DNA of 64,000 nucleotides from Zoroaster sp. YZ-2022 (GCA_029582265.1 CM055816.1:8680047-8744046), one strand, 5' to 3'. Shown: positions 9,685-20,485, counted from the first letter of the stretch. Made by a program: numbers and translations. Notes: generated from the letters alone by a model not told the origin.

Positions 9685-9920
9685 CTGCAGGGCAGTATTC
9701 AACCTGTGATTTTGTAGGACAGCGCCTCCCGGCCGGGCACGACTGACAGACACCATCCCCCTCCAAAGCATACTCTCCAGCAGCACAATCAATCGGTAAT
9801 AACGTCGGATCGCTACACTTCTTCCCTGCAGGACAAGGGTCGCAGGCCGTGTGGAGGTCGTTGCTGATCTGGTTGTTGGCACAGCGGGTGCAGCTGTTGA
9901 GCTCATGTAGCTGTAAGAAC
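9685..9920 (-). CDS. Exon: GCC2/GCC3-type cysteine-rich repeats (78 codons)
   Basis: The minus strand encodes F-L-Q-L-H-E-L-N-S-C-T-R-C-A, then C-D-P-C-P-A-G-K-K-C, D-C-A-A-G-E-Y-A, C-Q-S-C-P-A-G-R-R-C-P and E-Y-C-P-A-G: two to three modules with C-x-x-C-P-A-G and C-x-A-G-x-Y signatures. The acceptor is GTCTTGCATAG|G (AG at 9,922-9,921, phase 2). The donor is GCAG|GTAAATGG (GT at 9,684-9,683, phase 1). Length is 236 nt. The phase-2 acceptor matches the phase-2 donor at 55,565, giving P-L-G-Y-Y-G|F-L-Q-L, so this is probably the next exon after a 45.6-kb intron. It cannot join the candidate leader exon at 13,321-13,390, which ends in phase 1. Confidence 0.85.
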
Positions 9921-9999
9921 CTATGCAAGACAACAGTTCTTGAAACATTTGAAAGTTTGTTCTCTTAAAGAAAATCTTATTTAACCCTCTACTTTTTTT

Positions 10000-10350
10000 G
10001 GTACCTTTTTCATACAAGTTGATGCACCATTTTGAAACCATTAAGCTTTGTGGTTTTGAATGGTGAAATAACTGTGTACAGTATTGATTCCCCAAATGGT
10101 TTTGAATGGTAGGTCAGCTAATACAAAACCTTGTTTGGATATTTCCAAATGGTAGTACAGCTAATACAAAACCTTGTTTGGATACTTCTAAGTGGTGAAT
10201 CACTGGACCCTCTATGCATTTGAATGGATTTGAATGGTAGTAAAGCTTGCTACCAACACTGTTCAAATGGTATCACCATGTGTGTACAAAACCAATGGGC
10301 ATTTTGGTAAGTGGAAATTTTGAATGGTTTCAAATGGTCTATCAGTAGGA
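10000..10350. repeat. Degenerate short repeats around GAATGGT / CAAATGGT
   Basis: The heptamers GAATGGT and AAATGGT recur about a dozen times. A ~48-bp direct repeat (GCTAATACAAAACCTTGTTT) occurs at about 10,117 and 10,160. No coding potential. It lies upstream (minus sense) of the exon at 9,685-9,920. Confidence 0.6.
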
Positions 10351-11230
10351 GGGTTAATTTTCATTATTTTTGTTATGAAACGATGTCCAATTGCAGCCAA
10401 AATTGCTGGGGCGATTGGAATTCTGCCATGCTGTGCTTTAAACGACTTTTTCACAGAGGGGTATGAATGTTTGCCCGATTTGTGAGGCCTCTCTTAGCCA
10501 CCATACTTTGGTCCCCGCGTATACAATGTGTCATGCATTTCCCTGCTGGCAAAAAAAAAAAAAAAAAAACGACACGAGTTGACGCACCGATTTTGAAGCC
10601 AACTGATGACCAGAAACCGAAGAAATTTTTTGTTGGCCTTAAGAATAAAATACTAAATTTCTTGAAGGGAACCAAAATCCATTGTGAACATTGGGGGGTG
10701 AAATCTGACGAGCATGCAGCGCAAAGCCAAGGGCCCAGCCAAGGGCCCCAGAAGCTTTTTTTATCCCAAATAGTAAACCCGAATTATTATCTAATGGGGA
10801 GTTAGGTGAAATACCATGTGTGTTCCCCATGTTTTTGCAGTTGATTGAGGTCACAGAACAACTACCCTCCTAAAAATGCACCAAATATTTTACTGTGGGG
10901 TTATTTTTCTTCTTTTTTCTTTTTATCAACAACAAAACCAAGGGAAGGCATCCCCCACCACCAAATGAAATAGTTTTGACTATTTTAAAGCAAAGACATA
11001 AATTTTGATGAAATTTTTTGCTTTTACAAAAAATCTAAAAGTGCTTTAAAAAGGTGATTATAAATTAATTTTATCTCGTGATTTAAATTGTGATATAAAA
11101 ATCGAGTGATTTCAAACAATCTTGTTAACTAAATTCTAAAAAATGAGGGCACCTCAGACAAAGATTTAAAGAGATGTTTGATACCATCATCAACTACACA
11201 TACATGTATAGTAAGATTTATTAAGAAAAA
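10351..11230. other. No gene recognised; poly-A and GC patches
   Basis: Contains an A20 run near 10,550 and a segment (10,690-10,760) with TCTGACGAGCATGCAGCGC and GGGCCCAGCC that partly resembles 11,440-11,520, suggesting an old dispersed repeat. Open frames of 70-112 codons here show no domain and are not called. Confidence 0.4.
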
Positions 11231-11279
11231 TTGATCATTCAAGCTTTGACTGCCTTTCAGCCTCTCCTGCCCTCTCAAG

Positions 11280-11370
11280 CCCTCACCCACCCCCCACCCC
11301 CCCACCCACCCACCACCCCCCACCCACCACCCCCCACTCCCGCCCTCACCCACCCCCACCCCTCCACTGG
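11280..11370. repeat. C-rich simple repeat (CCCACC)n
   Basis: About 90 bp of CCCACC/CCCCCA low-complexity sequence. The opposite strand is a G-rich tract with many G3-G6 runs, able in principle to form G-quadruplexes. Confidence 0.85.
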
Positions 11371-11761
11371 CACCACCACTGGTTCCATTCTACCATCTAT
11401 AGCAAGATACCCACACAGGGGTTTAATGTGGCCAAATGTTGGAGGTCACACTTGCGAGCACATAGCACGAAGCCATTCACGGCATGCAGGTGGTTCAAGG
11501 CCCACTTAAGGGCCCCAGAAATTTTGAATTGTAGGCACTCTCTTATACACATTGGAAAGTCAATGCAGTATTTTAATGAGGCAATATTTTTAATGGTAAC
11601 TGATTCAATAGTGATGTGTGCATTAGTGTAGGCAGAAACGGTCCAATACACTGGACTCTCTATGTCCTTGGCCCTAACCCCACATGTACAAAAAAAAGGG
11701 CAATTTTTTTCATTTCTCAACTTCTGATGTGCTATTTATTACAACCTAAAACTTTGTGACT

Positions 11762-11935
11762 GCCCAAGCAGACACTTTTGGCATGAAGTCAATTTTTCGT
11801 TATCGCTCACATTTATAACATTTTCAAGACATTTTTGAAATTTAAAAAAAATAATAATAAATAAAAAATGTCACCAAAAACACCCATGTCACAATAGTGA
11901 ACTTTATGCCAAAAGTGTCTGCTTGGGCAAGCTTA
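11762..11935. mobile_element. Foldback/MITE-like element with ~29-bp terminal inverted repeats
   Basis: TGCCCAAGCAGACACTTTTG GCATGAAGT at the left is matched inversely by ACTTTATGCCAAAAGTGTCT GCTTGGGCA at the right, with one mismatch. The ~115-bp centre is AT-rich. No transposase and no clear TSD. A short transposon derivative or a long hairpin. Confidence 0.65.
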
Positions 11936-11969
11936 CCTAATCACAATTTAATTTAAGTTTGTGGAAAGA

Positions 11970-13170
11970 ATGTTGTATCTAATGTAACCGCCACTTTTTA
12001 AAGGGTTTTTTGGATTTTGTTGCAACCAATAACCAGTTAAAAAATGATTCTATCGATTTTTGGGGTTACAGAAAGCAAACATTTTCTTTAAAATCCACTT
12101 TTATGATGGTTTTCAGACTTTATTTCGCTTTTAAAAAAATCCTCCCCTTCAGAAAATAGAAGGATCCTATTATAGTTGCCACTGCGCATGTACAATGATC
12201 GTGTTGGTCACTAATGGGGGAGTTGACAAGATCAGACTGACATGACTAAGGAAGTCATTGTATACCAAAAATGCCTGATTTTTCATGAAATAAATATCCT
12301 TGAATAATTTGAAGTATATGTCCATCATCATCCATGTGTTCTCCACCTTACTAGGTAGGTAAGATTACATTATTGGTTATATTGAATGAGAAAAAGTGGC
12401 GGTCGGATACGACATTCGACAAAATCACCCATTTTGTACATGTGGGGTTAGGACTTAGGGACAAGGATACGGAAGGAGTCCAGTGTATTGGCCTTAGAAT
12501 AGGGCTACGTGGACGCCAAAGTGCCCACTTCCAAAATCCAAGCATCCTCCCCCCCCCACCCCCGCCCCGAGTGCTAATTAACCTCCATGGCACAATCGCA
12601 TGTAAATATACGAAGGAAAGCATGTCGTATCCAACCGCCACTTTTTAAGGGTTTTTTTGCAACCACTTAAAAGTAAAATTGATATTGGTGGTACAGAAAG
12701 TGAAAACTATCTTTAAAATCCACTTTTATGATGGTTTTTGGAGTTTAGTTCCCTTTCAAAAAAATCTCCCCCCCCCCCCTTCAGAAAATAGAAGAATCCT
12801 ATTATACATGTAGTTGCCACTGTGTATGTACAATGTATGATCTTGTTGGTCACTAAGGGGAGTTGATAATATCAGACTGACATGACTGATGAGGAAGTCA
12901 TTGTATAGTATACCATGGAGGAAGGAAAATCTATTTTCCTTCCTCCATGAGTATACCAAAAATGCCTGATTTTTCATGAAATAATCAAAATAAATATCCT
13001 GAAATAACTTGAAGTATATGTCCATCATCATCTCAGCCCTACTGGGTAGGTAAAATTACATTATTAGTTATAATGAACGAGAAAAAGTGGCAGTTGGATA
13101 CGACGTTGGATACGACATCCCCCCCCCTCCCCCCTTAGCGCTAATTAACCTCCATGGCAAAACCGCAACA
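11970..13170. repeat. Tandem duplication, two ~600-bp copies
   Basis: Copy 1 (about 11,970-12,605) and copy 2 (about 12,620-13,170) share, in order: AACCGCCACTTTTTAA, TCAGAAAATAGAAG, TGTTGGTCACTAA, AAAATGCCTGATTTTTCATG, TATGTCCATCATCATC, a poly-C stretch and CTAATTAACCTCCATGGCA. In addition 12,432-12,491 is an inverted match to 11,641-11,692 (CCAATACACTGGACT against AGTCCAGTGTATTGG). No coding exon was found. Confidence 0.75.
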
Positions 13171-13320
13171 ACCTGTCAGTACAAGGAACCACGCACTATT
13201 GGCATGGTGTCTTCAACGTGGTTATACGTAAATGTACAGAAGTAACATGAAGTCATATTAATGTTATTCTTTCAAATATTTACACAAAACATGTTCCCAT
13301 CTATAATGTTAATAACTCAC

Positions 13321-13390
13321 CATTGACTCCACTGGTAGCAATAGCCCCATACACCAATAAAACAACAAATATCTTCCAAGAAAGGTTCAT
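13321..13390 (-). CDS. Candidate first coding exon with signal peptide
   Basis: From the ATG at 13,390 the minus strand encodes 23 residues: a short polar start M-N-L-S-W-K, a hydrophobic core I-F-V-V-L-L-V-Y-G-A-I-A, then T-S-G-V-N. It ends at a good donor AATG|GTGAGTTAT (GT at 13,320-13,319, phase 1). An in-frame ATG lies upstream at 13,507, but the inner start gives a typical secretory leader. Its phase does not fit the exon at 9,920 (phase 2), though it fits the phase-1 exons further down (4,958, 4,308). It could be an alternative first exon of the cysteine-rich gene, the start of another gene, or chance. Confidence 0.35.
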
Positions 13391-14061
13391 TTGCAGCGAG
13401 GAAATTTTGCGTTTTCTGTGCGAATTTGTCTGAGTCTGTGTGGTGTTACATGCAGGCCGTGACCGACCATTGGCACCACCAGACCTAATGTAATTTGAAG
13501 TCTTCATTTTTGACTAGTCCAGAAACTAGATTTAGATGATTTCTAACCTCTCAACGACACAATTATATATACAGGTATATTCAGTTCATGTTGACTTCAT
13601 TTCTGTGTAAAATTTCCATGTTTTTGAGTAAAGTTCCCCGTGAAAGAACGTCCTGCGTGAAAACTTGCACAACTTTGTACACATACCAATAAATCAATTA
13701 ACTATTCCTAATAGCTTAGGGGGTCATAGGTAACGTCATTGTCGTTATGGTTCCACGTACGCTGTCAATATCCGGGTACCATAGGACACTTCAATGGGGT
13801 GCTAAGGTACACAACTTCGAACAAAAGACAAGAGAAGAATTGGGTAACAATGAAGAGCCAACTGTTGTGATAAACAGGAGATTTTTTTATTATTGATCTA
13901 TTACCATCATCTTCAGGGAGGAGTTAATTGAAACTTTTGAGGGAATCAAATTAGTTACTGGCATTTATAAGGTCAAAATATAGGTTGTGAATTGATCATG
14001 AACAGACACCCAAACACTCACAATTATATAATACAAAATAATTGTTATTGGCTTTACGTTT

Positions 14062-14073
14062 AATAATAACAAT

Positions 14074-14132
<59 letters not shown>

Positions 14133-14851
14133 GAACAAGAACAACAAGAACAAGAACAAGAACAAGAACAAGAACAAGAACAAGAACAAGAACAAGAACA
14201 AGAACAAGAACAAGAACAAGAAGAAGAACAAGAAGAAGAACAAGAACAAGAACAAGAACAAGAAGAAGAACAAGAAGAAGAACAAGAAGAAGAACAAGAA
14301 CAAGAACAAGAAGAAGAACAAGAACAAGAACAAGAAGAAGAACAAGAAGAAGAACAAGAAGAAGAACAAGAAGAAGAAGAAGAACAAGAACAAGAAGAAG
14401 AACAAGAAGAAGAAGAAGAAGAAGAAGAAGAAGAAGAAGAAGAAGAAGAAGAAGAAGAAGAAGAAGAAGAAGAAGAAGAAGAAGAAGAAGAAGAAGAAGA
14501 AGAAGAAGAAGAAGAAGAAGAAGAAGAAGAAGAAGAAGAAGAAGAAGAAGAAGAAGAAGAAGAAGAAGAAGAAGAAGAAGAAGAAGAAGAAGAAGAAGAA
14601 GAAGAAGAAGAAGAAGAAGAAGAAGAAGAAGAAGAAGAAGAAGAAGAAGAAGAAGAAGAAGAAGAAGAAGAAGAAGAAGAAGAAGAAGAAGAAGAAGAAG
14701 AAGAAGAAGAAGAAGAAGAAGAAGAAGAAGAAGAAGAAGAAGAAGAAGAAGAAGAAGAAGAAGAAGAAGAAGAAGAAGAAGAAGAAGAAGAAGAAGAAGA
14801 AGAAGAAGAAGAAGAAGAAGAAGAAGAAGAAGAAGAAGAAGAAGAAGAAGA
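14062..14851 (+). repeat. Long (CAA)n-(GAACAA)n-(GAA)n microsatellite
   Basis: A single purine-rich microsatellite of nearly 800 bp with a composition gradient: mostly CAA from 14,070 to 14,130, interspersed GAACAA/GAAGAACAA from 14,131 to 14,405, then an essentially uninterrupted GAA tract of about 445 bp (about 148 triplets). The long Arg, Phe and Leu frames across it are artefacts. GAA/TTC tracts of this length are known to adopt triplex (H-DNA) structures. Confidence 0.97.
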
Positions 14852-14949
14852 TGACGCTCATGGTGCATAAATACATAAATGCAACAGAACAGATGAGTTT
14901 TGAGGGATGATTTGCAGGGATTGGGGTTGGCGAAGTTGATAAGGAAAAT

Positions 14950-15115
14950 TGTTCCAAAGTTCAGGAGCAGCATTTGAGAAAGAACGGTGACTCCAGGAAT
15001 TATGTGTTCGGGGGACAGTCAATTGTTGTGAAAGTGCAGACCGAAGACTTCTTGCTGGTTGGTACTTGGTGATGATGTCATGGATATAGCCGGGTGAAAT
15101 GCCATAAAGTAAATG
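14950..15115. other. Dispersed-repeat fragment
   Basis: The stretch TTCCAAAGTTCAGGAGCAGC, GAGAAAGAACGGTGACTCC, TTCGGGGGACAGTC resembles 3'-UTR-like fragments of CR1/L2-type LINE-derived repeats in many animal genomes. This is from general recognition only. No coding region. Confidence 0.3.
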
Positions 15116-15123
15116 GAAAACAA

Positions 15124-15203
15124 GAACCTAGCAGGTTCTTTCTCAAAGGCAAAATGTCCCAGGTTCTTTCTCAATTAGCCTTTGAGAAAGAACCTGCTAG
15201 GTT
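15124..15203. repeat. Perfect 27-bp inverted repeat (hairpin)
   Basis: GAACCTAGCAGGTTCTTTCT CAAAGGC at 15,124-15,150 is matched exactly in inverse at 15,177-15,203, with a 26-bp loop containing a further copy of AGGTTCTTTCTCA. A strong cruciform-forming site or the remnant of a small foldback element. Confidence 0.85.
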
Positions 15204-15485
15204 CGAAATGTAAGGCCAATAACAATGATTTTGAAGTTATACTACAGGTCCTTTATGCTGGTAAGCACTTTGCAGCTAAACAGCTAATTCTTTAATTATA
15301 ATACATTATTTGTTACCACTGGTTTCACTTAAATTGTGGGTGCATCATTACTCAAGGACACTCGAATCTTTAGAGGGCCTGCGGTCCTACCATTTTACAC
15401 AATTAATATGATGGAGAACATGTAAATGAAAAAAATCCACAAATACAATTTGTTTAAGTAAAACTTGTAGCTTTGCATGGTGAAG

Positions 15486-15650
15486 AGGTTAAGTAAGACT
15501 AATTGCGGTGACGGCCATGTGAAAATCTCAATTGAGTAGTAATTAGTTCTGAAAAGAACAGACTGTATGCGGTTCCACCATGTAGAAATTCTCTTTTGAG
15601 TAGTTAAAGAACTCGACGTTTTGATCAGTATGCTCTGATCGTCTTAATGA
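15486..15650 (-). mobile_element. Penelope-like element terminal remnant
   Basis: On the minus strand it carries the string that recurs in this window: TGATCAAAACGTCGAGTT, ACTAATTACTACTCAATTGA, then CACATGG...CACCGCAATTAGTC. The same block directly follows the GIY-YIG remnant at 16,694-17,017, which ties it to Penelope-like elements. Related copies: 17,437-17,580, 29,188-29,306, 42,060-42,182, 52,498-52,563, 56,505-56,731. Confidence 0.55.
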
Positions 15651-16690
15651 GGTAAGATCATCTCAATCCCATATCAACTTGGCGTCAACTCTCAGTCCCA
15701 TCAACTCAGTATCATATTATCAACTTGGTCCGGTGTCAAATCAACTCGGTCCAAGATATCAAACTCGGTCGGTCCAAACTATTTCATATACGATCTTTCT
15801 GAAAGATAACAAGACGAAGAATAAAACATGAATAGGTCTTAAATAGTGCCAACTTTTTGATATCATGTAGCTCACTGTTGATAGCATTAGTCATTGGTCG
15901 ATATATTTCTGTATACTTAGAGTCATGTGTAACATACCGTACGAAACGCTATTATCGGTCTAGCTAAACCGCAATATCATGGATGTATTTTTACTCCAGA
16001 GTGTTGAGAAGCAAATATGGTAAAGTTGTTCAAGGAATCAATACTACAAATAAAACAATTATCAGGTGTCCATGATTCGAACCCATACCCATGTATCCAG
16101 CCTTACTGAATCAGATCAAACAACTCAACCACCTTGCAACAATTAATGATACACCTTCCAATATTACGATAATTACAAAGTAATCTTCGTCACCATCAAC
16201 AGGTTGATTGAGACTAGTTAAAAAAAGGGAAAGACTTAGTTTTAATATCATTATTATTGGAAGCTCTATATCTTAACTGCTTTAGTTATTAGATTAATAT
16301 CCAAATAATGACTGAAAAAACTTATTCTGTTTCAATTGCAGACCTACATTTACTTTGATTGATCAGACATAGTAGCCCGCAGTGAATTTAGTTATTATAA
16401 ATTCCCGTGCTGATGGGGGTAGGGCTTCTGTTACCTGTCTCAACGTCCACAAGGCTTAGCTGTTGATGGTGGAAGACTCTGAATTTTTTGAAAACGGTTT
16501 TTAAAAAAAACCAGTGTACCTCTCCTCAAACATGTACCAGTACTCATTGACTCCTGTAAACCTGCAGTTCCCACAGATAGGGGTCTATCTCACAGATGTC
16601 ACATGCCCCCCCCCCCCCCCCCGATTAACAATATAACAATTAATTAATTCATTTGTATCTACAGATGTCTGGTGAACAACACAATAACAA
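15651..16690. other. No gene recognised
   Basis: AT-rich sequence containing short CTCGGTCC/ATCAACT repeats (15,660-15,790) and a poly-C run (16,607-16,621). One weak tRNA-like string (CAGGTGTCCATGATTCGAAC, 16,060-16,130) suggests an old SINE fragment. No exon is supported. Confidence 0.35.
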
Positions 16691-16693
16691 TGA

Positions 16694-17017
16694 GTCTACC
16701 GGATCCCCTGTGAGTGCGGTAAGGTGTACATCGGCGAAACAAAACGCAACCTCCCCATCAGATTGAAGGAACACCGAGCACACGGCCGCAGAGGAGATTT
16801 CTAGAAGTCCGCCATCGTCAAGCACTCGCACATCAAGGACCACCAAATCGACTGGCAGGCAGCCCAACTCATCACACCCATCGACGCATGGCACCCCAGA
16901 CGCATCAGAGAGGCCATCGAGATCGTCAAACACGACACTGTGCCACAGGACATCGGTTTCTTCATCAGCGACTACTCAATTGAGATTCCACATGGTGTCA
17001 CCGCAATTAGTCTTACT
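16694..17017 (+). pseudogene. Penelope-like element GIY-YIG endonuclease fragment
   Basis: Translation from 16,694 gives V-Y-R-I-P-C-E-C-G-K-V-Y-I-G-E-T-K-R-N-L, then I-R-L-K-E-H-R-A, an in-frame TAG at 16,802, then K-S-A-I-V-K-H-S, I-D-W-Q-A-A and R-R-I-R-E-A-I-E-I-V-K-H. The C-x-C-G-K-V-Y-I-G-E-T, R-L-x-E-H and R-E-A-I-E-I blocks are diagnostic of the GIY-YIG endonuclease of Penelope-like retroelements. No reverse transcriptase lies upstream. After Q-D-I-G the frame runs straight into the terminal block (TACTCAATTGAGATTCCACA), so the usual C-terminus is deleted. Dead by truncation and the stop codon. Confidence 0.88.
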
Positions 17018-17436
17018 TACAATAACAATGACCCAAAATAACAATAGGGATCGAGTTACATAATAGCCTGTGGCGTCTAAATGGATACTGCCATTATATA
17101 TACCGGTGGAGCAAAACTTCGCGGGAACTTGGTAGGGACGTGATTGGCTGTACATATTTCGTCTGATCCATTTAAAAAAAGGGGTTGGTAAGTTACTTGT
17201 AGTCATTGATAATGAATCGCACTGATTTGTGGAGGGAGCTGAGTGGGTCTATTGGGGATAGCGAAGAACCACATCAAACACAATCGACGAAAATTGTAAA
17301 AACTTGAAACCCATGAAAATGCTCCCATTTATTTATTTATTTTTGAGGAAAATTGAAATACCTGTTGTCGAAGGGGGAAGGGATGGGGGGGGGTAAGACA
17401 AAAGATCTATACAGCGCCACACAAACTGGCCTGGCA

Positions 17437-17580
17437 TCTTAAGTAAGACTAATTGCGGTGACACCATGTGGAATCTCAATTGAGTAGTAATTAGTTCTGA
17501 AAAGAACTGGGGGTACAACTCGACGTTTCGATCAGTATGCTCTGATCGTCCTCAGGAGAATGCCGGACTCTGGAAAATGC
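17437..17580 (-). mobile_element. Penelope-like terminal repeat with hammerhead-like core
   Basis: Minus strand: TTCTCCTGAGGAC, the 6-bp hairpin GATCAGAGCATACTGATC, CGAAACGTCGAGTTGTA, then the AATTACTACTCAATTGAGAT/TGGTGTCACCGCAATTAG block. The CTGAnGA - hairpin - GAAAC arrangement resembles the hammerhead ribozyme core described for Penelope-like terminal repeats. The following 17,580-17,830 is repeat-like with no gene. Confidence 0.55.
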
Positions 17581-18288
17581 TGCTGCTTAAGTAGACTGCT
17601 GGAGGATCATCCCATGAATGGATGCTGGAGGATTGGTTCGTTGAGGCGCGCAGGCGGGAAACTGTGAGACTATGAGACTAGGATCCTAGGGGGTTGGGGA
17701 GAGGGTGTGTGCTCACTGAACTGAATCAGTTGTTAACAAGCACAGGGAAGGAGGGTGGTTGACTTAGGATATAGGGGATCCCTCAGTCTGGGGTGGGTTA
17801 TGGACTTTGGATATAGAAGATCCTTCAGTCTGTAGTATAGGTCGCCAAATGTCGCTGATGAAGATGGCGTAAGCAAGGCACATCCATTCAATCTAAGGAA
17901 AATTTCCCCAAGTAGTTTCTAACTTCTTGGACTATTATCTCCCCATCTTAACTATTATTATAATTCAGTTTATTTGATTACATGATTTCAAAAGTCGTAT
18001 CCTCTTCTAGTGACCCCCTGACTTCTGCTTCCAAGTTTGTATCGTAACATGGGCGTACTCCTGACTAATACAATGTACAGCATGTTGGATCAATTACTTC
18101 TAATTTCATTCCTACGAAAGCTTATGCCTATTTTTAAGTTTAGTTAGTCTTAAAAGTGCTACCATTTATATATATATATCTTGTCAATCTATACATAAGA
18201 TATACATGTACTTTATATACATGTATCTTGATTGTAAAGATCTATTAGGGATTCTGTGCTTCACATATACAACTGTACATATGCATTA

Positions 18289-18632
18289 CACTATGAACAA
18301 CTTCACCTTGAAAATACCCTGAAAATCCGTTTTGCCTTGAAATAACAGTTCCCTGTAATTTCACTGCAATTTCACAGTGTCTCTTCCTCTCAGATATTGG
18401 CAATAATGTCCACAGTGATTTCACAGCAAATTCATGGTGCTCTCGAGAATTAATGAGCTGCCCCAAAACTGCCACGAGACGTTCATGGCATTTTCACAGC
18501 GTTTTCACAGCGAAGGAATTCCAAGAGTATTTCATGGCAATTTCACGGTGTTGTGTCGTCATGAAATTGAACTATTTATTTCACTGTAAAACAGATTTTC
18601 AGGGCATTTTCAGAGTAAAGTTATTCATAGTG
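18289..18632. mobile_element. MITE with ~55-bp TIRs and 3-bp TSD (TTA)
   Basis: Left end CACTATGAACAACTTCACC, right end in inverse CACTATGAATAACTTTACTC, continuing as inverted similarity (CCTGAAAATCCGTTTT). Flanked by TTA at 18,286-18,288 and 18,633-18,635. The interior is rich in TTTCAC/GTGAAA motifs. The same family inserts at 27,963-28,313. A 3-bp TTA duplication would suit the PIF/Harbinger group, but the second copy has AAT, so the superfamily is uncertain. Confidence 0.75.
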
Positions 18633-19389
18633 TTATGAGCATGTACATATATAGTACATGAAGTTTATAATTATTTGTATTGCAGTATTATAAATTTTAA
18701 AGGCAACTCCTGAGTACATACGAACCTTGGAACTATTAAGCTTGGCCTAGACTTGAACCACTAATGTGCAATTGTATGTATATTATCTGGTTAATCGTTA
18801 ACACGTCAAGTCTGCACATTTTTCTATGACTTCTCTAAAATTCCTATCATGTTTTAGTAACTGCGTTGTTTCCTGGTACCTTGCACACGGCTCATCACGT
18901 GTGCCTTATATACGGCTAGATGGTATAGCTGTTGGATACCAATGCACTCTCCAAGTCACATGATCTAAAGTTTAACAAGGAAACTTTGTGTTTGCGTCAC
19001 TTTTTCACCATTTCAGCCAACGCCCTGTGCCACTACTGATGTGTTGAAGATTTAGCCAATTTTAATTCAGCTAAATTCTGTTTAACTTCACTTCATTTTC
19101 TGAAAAGTCTACTGCATATTCTATGGTAAGTGTTTATAAACCACTAGACAACATTTATAATTGAATAATTTGGACAGAAAACTTTCAAACTTTTCTACTT
19201 CTGGGGATAGCAATTCAAATGTACTTACACCCCCCCACACACACACACACCTGCATATATATATACAAGCGAAGTTACCCGATCTGAATATCGGGTTTAG
19301 AGCGGTTGGAGTTGGGTGAATTAAGGAGGGTGGGGATGAAGGGTTGATAGAGATTTTGCACATGATACTACTTTACGCAAAGAACACAC

Positions 19390-19880
19390 CGTAGCGCTAG
19401 TGAATGCCCTGAAATGCGCAAACAACAGTGTGCGATAACATGTGGAAATTTTGCACACAACACTAAAGAACAAGCATACACGTGTGAGCTATAACGGCTG
19501 TTACACGTGTGAGCCATAATGGCTGTTGTATGTAAGCTTTAAGAAACACCACGAAAGTGTGGCCGTTGCGGTATTTAAGCACACGGGTCAAGAATAACAC
19601 AACACCTATAGCGAATACAGAGGGAGTGCGTTCGGACAACTGACGGGTCCCGAACGACGGCCGCTGCTTGACAAAAAGCAGTGAATAAATCCGGAAAAGC
19701 GGCGATTCGCCGTTAGGCAAAAACAACGTCTTCGGCGGAATCAGAAGTGCGATGACGACACCCTGTGGATTTTTCCCGACACGCAGGTACCCCTCCCGAG
19801 CCGCGGGACCCAGCAGTTCCGGAGCCTATATGTAACAAACTTTTTAGAAGGGCCTCAGGATTTCGCTCTTATTATATTAG
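19390..19880. other. GC-richer unrecognised block
   Basis: Contrasts with its AT-rich surroundings and is absent from segments B and C. Contains a short imperfect repeat (ACACGTGTGAGC[T/C]ATAA[C/T]GGCTGTT). An 87-codon minus-strand frame shows no domain. It might be a fragment of an inserted mobile element; nothing more can be said. Confidence 0.3.
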
Positions 19881-19885
19881 ATTAT

Positions 19886-20338
19886 ATATGACATAAAACA
19901 CAATAAAGGGGGCCACTTTCCTACCGTCACGTTAGCAGTTTTTCTAATGGTTGAACATTTTTTTTTAATATCTGAAACCACCCAAAAAGAATTTCAACAT
20001 TTGAATAGACATGCATGCTTATCCTAAAGATAATTTAAGTTGATTATTACTATTATTTTTTTAATTACCCTGAAATTTCCATCAACAAATGGACGGAAAA
20101 GTGATGTAACTTTTTCCGTCCAATTTTTATGGAAATTTGAGGGTAAAAAAATAAATAAAAAAATAAAAAAATAAAATAAATCAACTCAAATTAGTTCTAG
20201 TATAGGCCTGCATGTCCATTCACATGTTGAAACACTTTTTAGTCGATTTCAGGTACTTAAAAATAAATAATAACCATTGGAAAAACTGCTAACGTGACGG
20301 ATGCAAAGTGGCCCCCTTTATTGTGTTTTATGTCATAT
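19886..20338. mobile_element. Long foldback MITE with ~65-bp TIRs
   Basis: ATATGACATAAAACACAATA, then AAGGGGGCCACTTT and CCGTCACGTTAGCAGTTTTT at the left are repeated in inverse at the right end. A nested inverted repeat (ATGGACGGAAAAGT against ACTTTTTCCGTCCA, near 20,090-20,125) makes almost the whole element palindromic. No open frame. Flanks are AT-rich and no TSD can be read. Confidence 0.8.
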
Positions 20339-20418
20339 GTATATATAATATATATATATATATTTATATATATATATACATATATACATATGTACATATG
20401 TACATATATATATACACA

Positions 20419-20475
<57 letters not shown>
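20337..20475. repeat. (TA)n microsatellite
   Basis: TATA-rich simple repeat with interspersed CATATG and ACATG. A similar tract lies at 20,665-20,790. Open frames here are artefacts. Confidence 0.95.
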
Positions 20476-20479
<4 letters not shown>

Positions 20480-20485
20480 TAAATA

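Noticed and set aside
10467..10805. 112-codon plus-strand frame with a lysine run
   Set aside because: Crosses a poly-A tract and repeat-like sequence; no domain, biased composition.
13965..14973. Very long Phe, Leu and Arg/Thr open frames (270-330 codons)
   Set aside because: They are translations of the GAA/CAA microsatellite in different frames; homopolymeric products with no gene structure.
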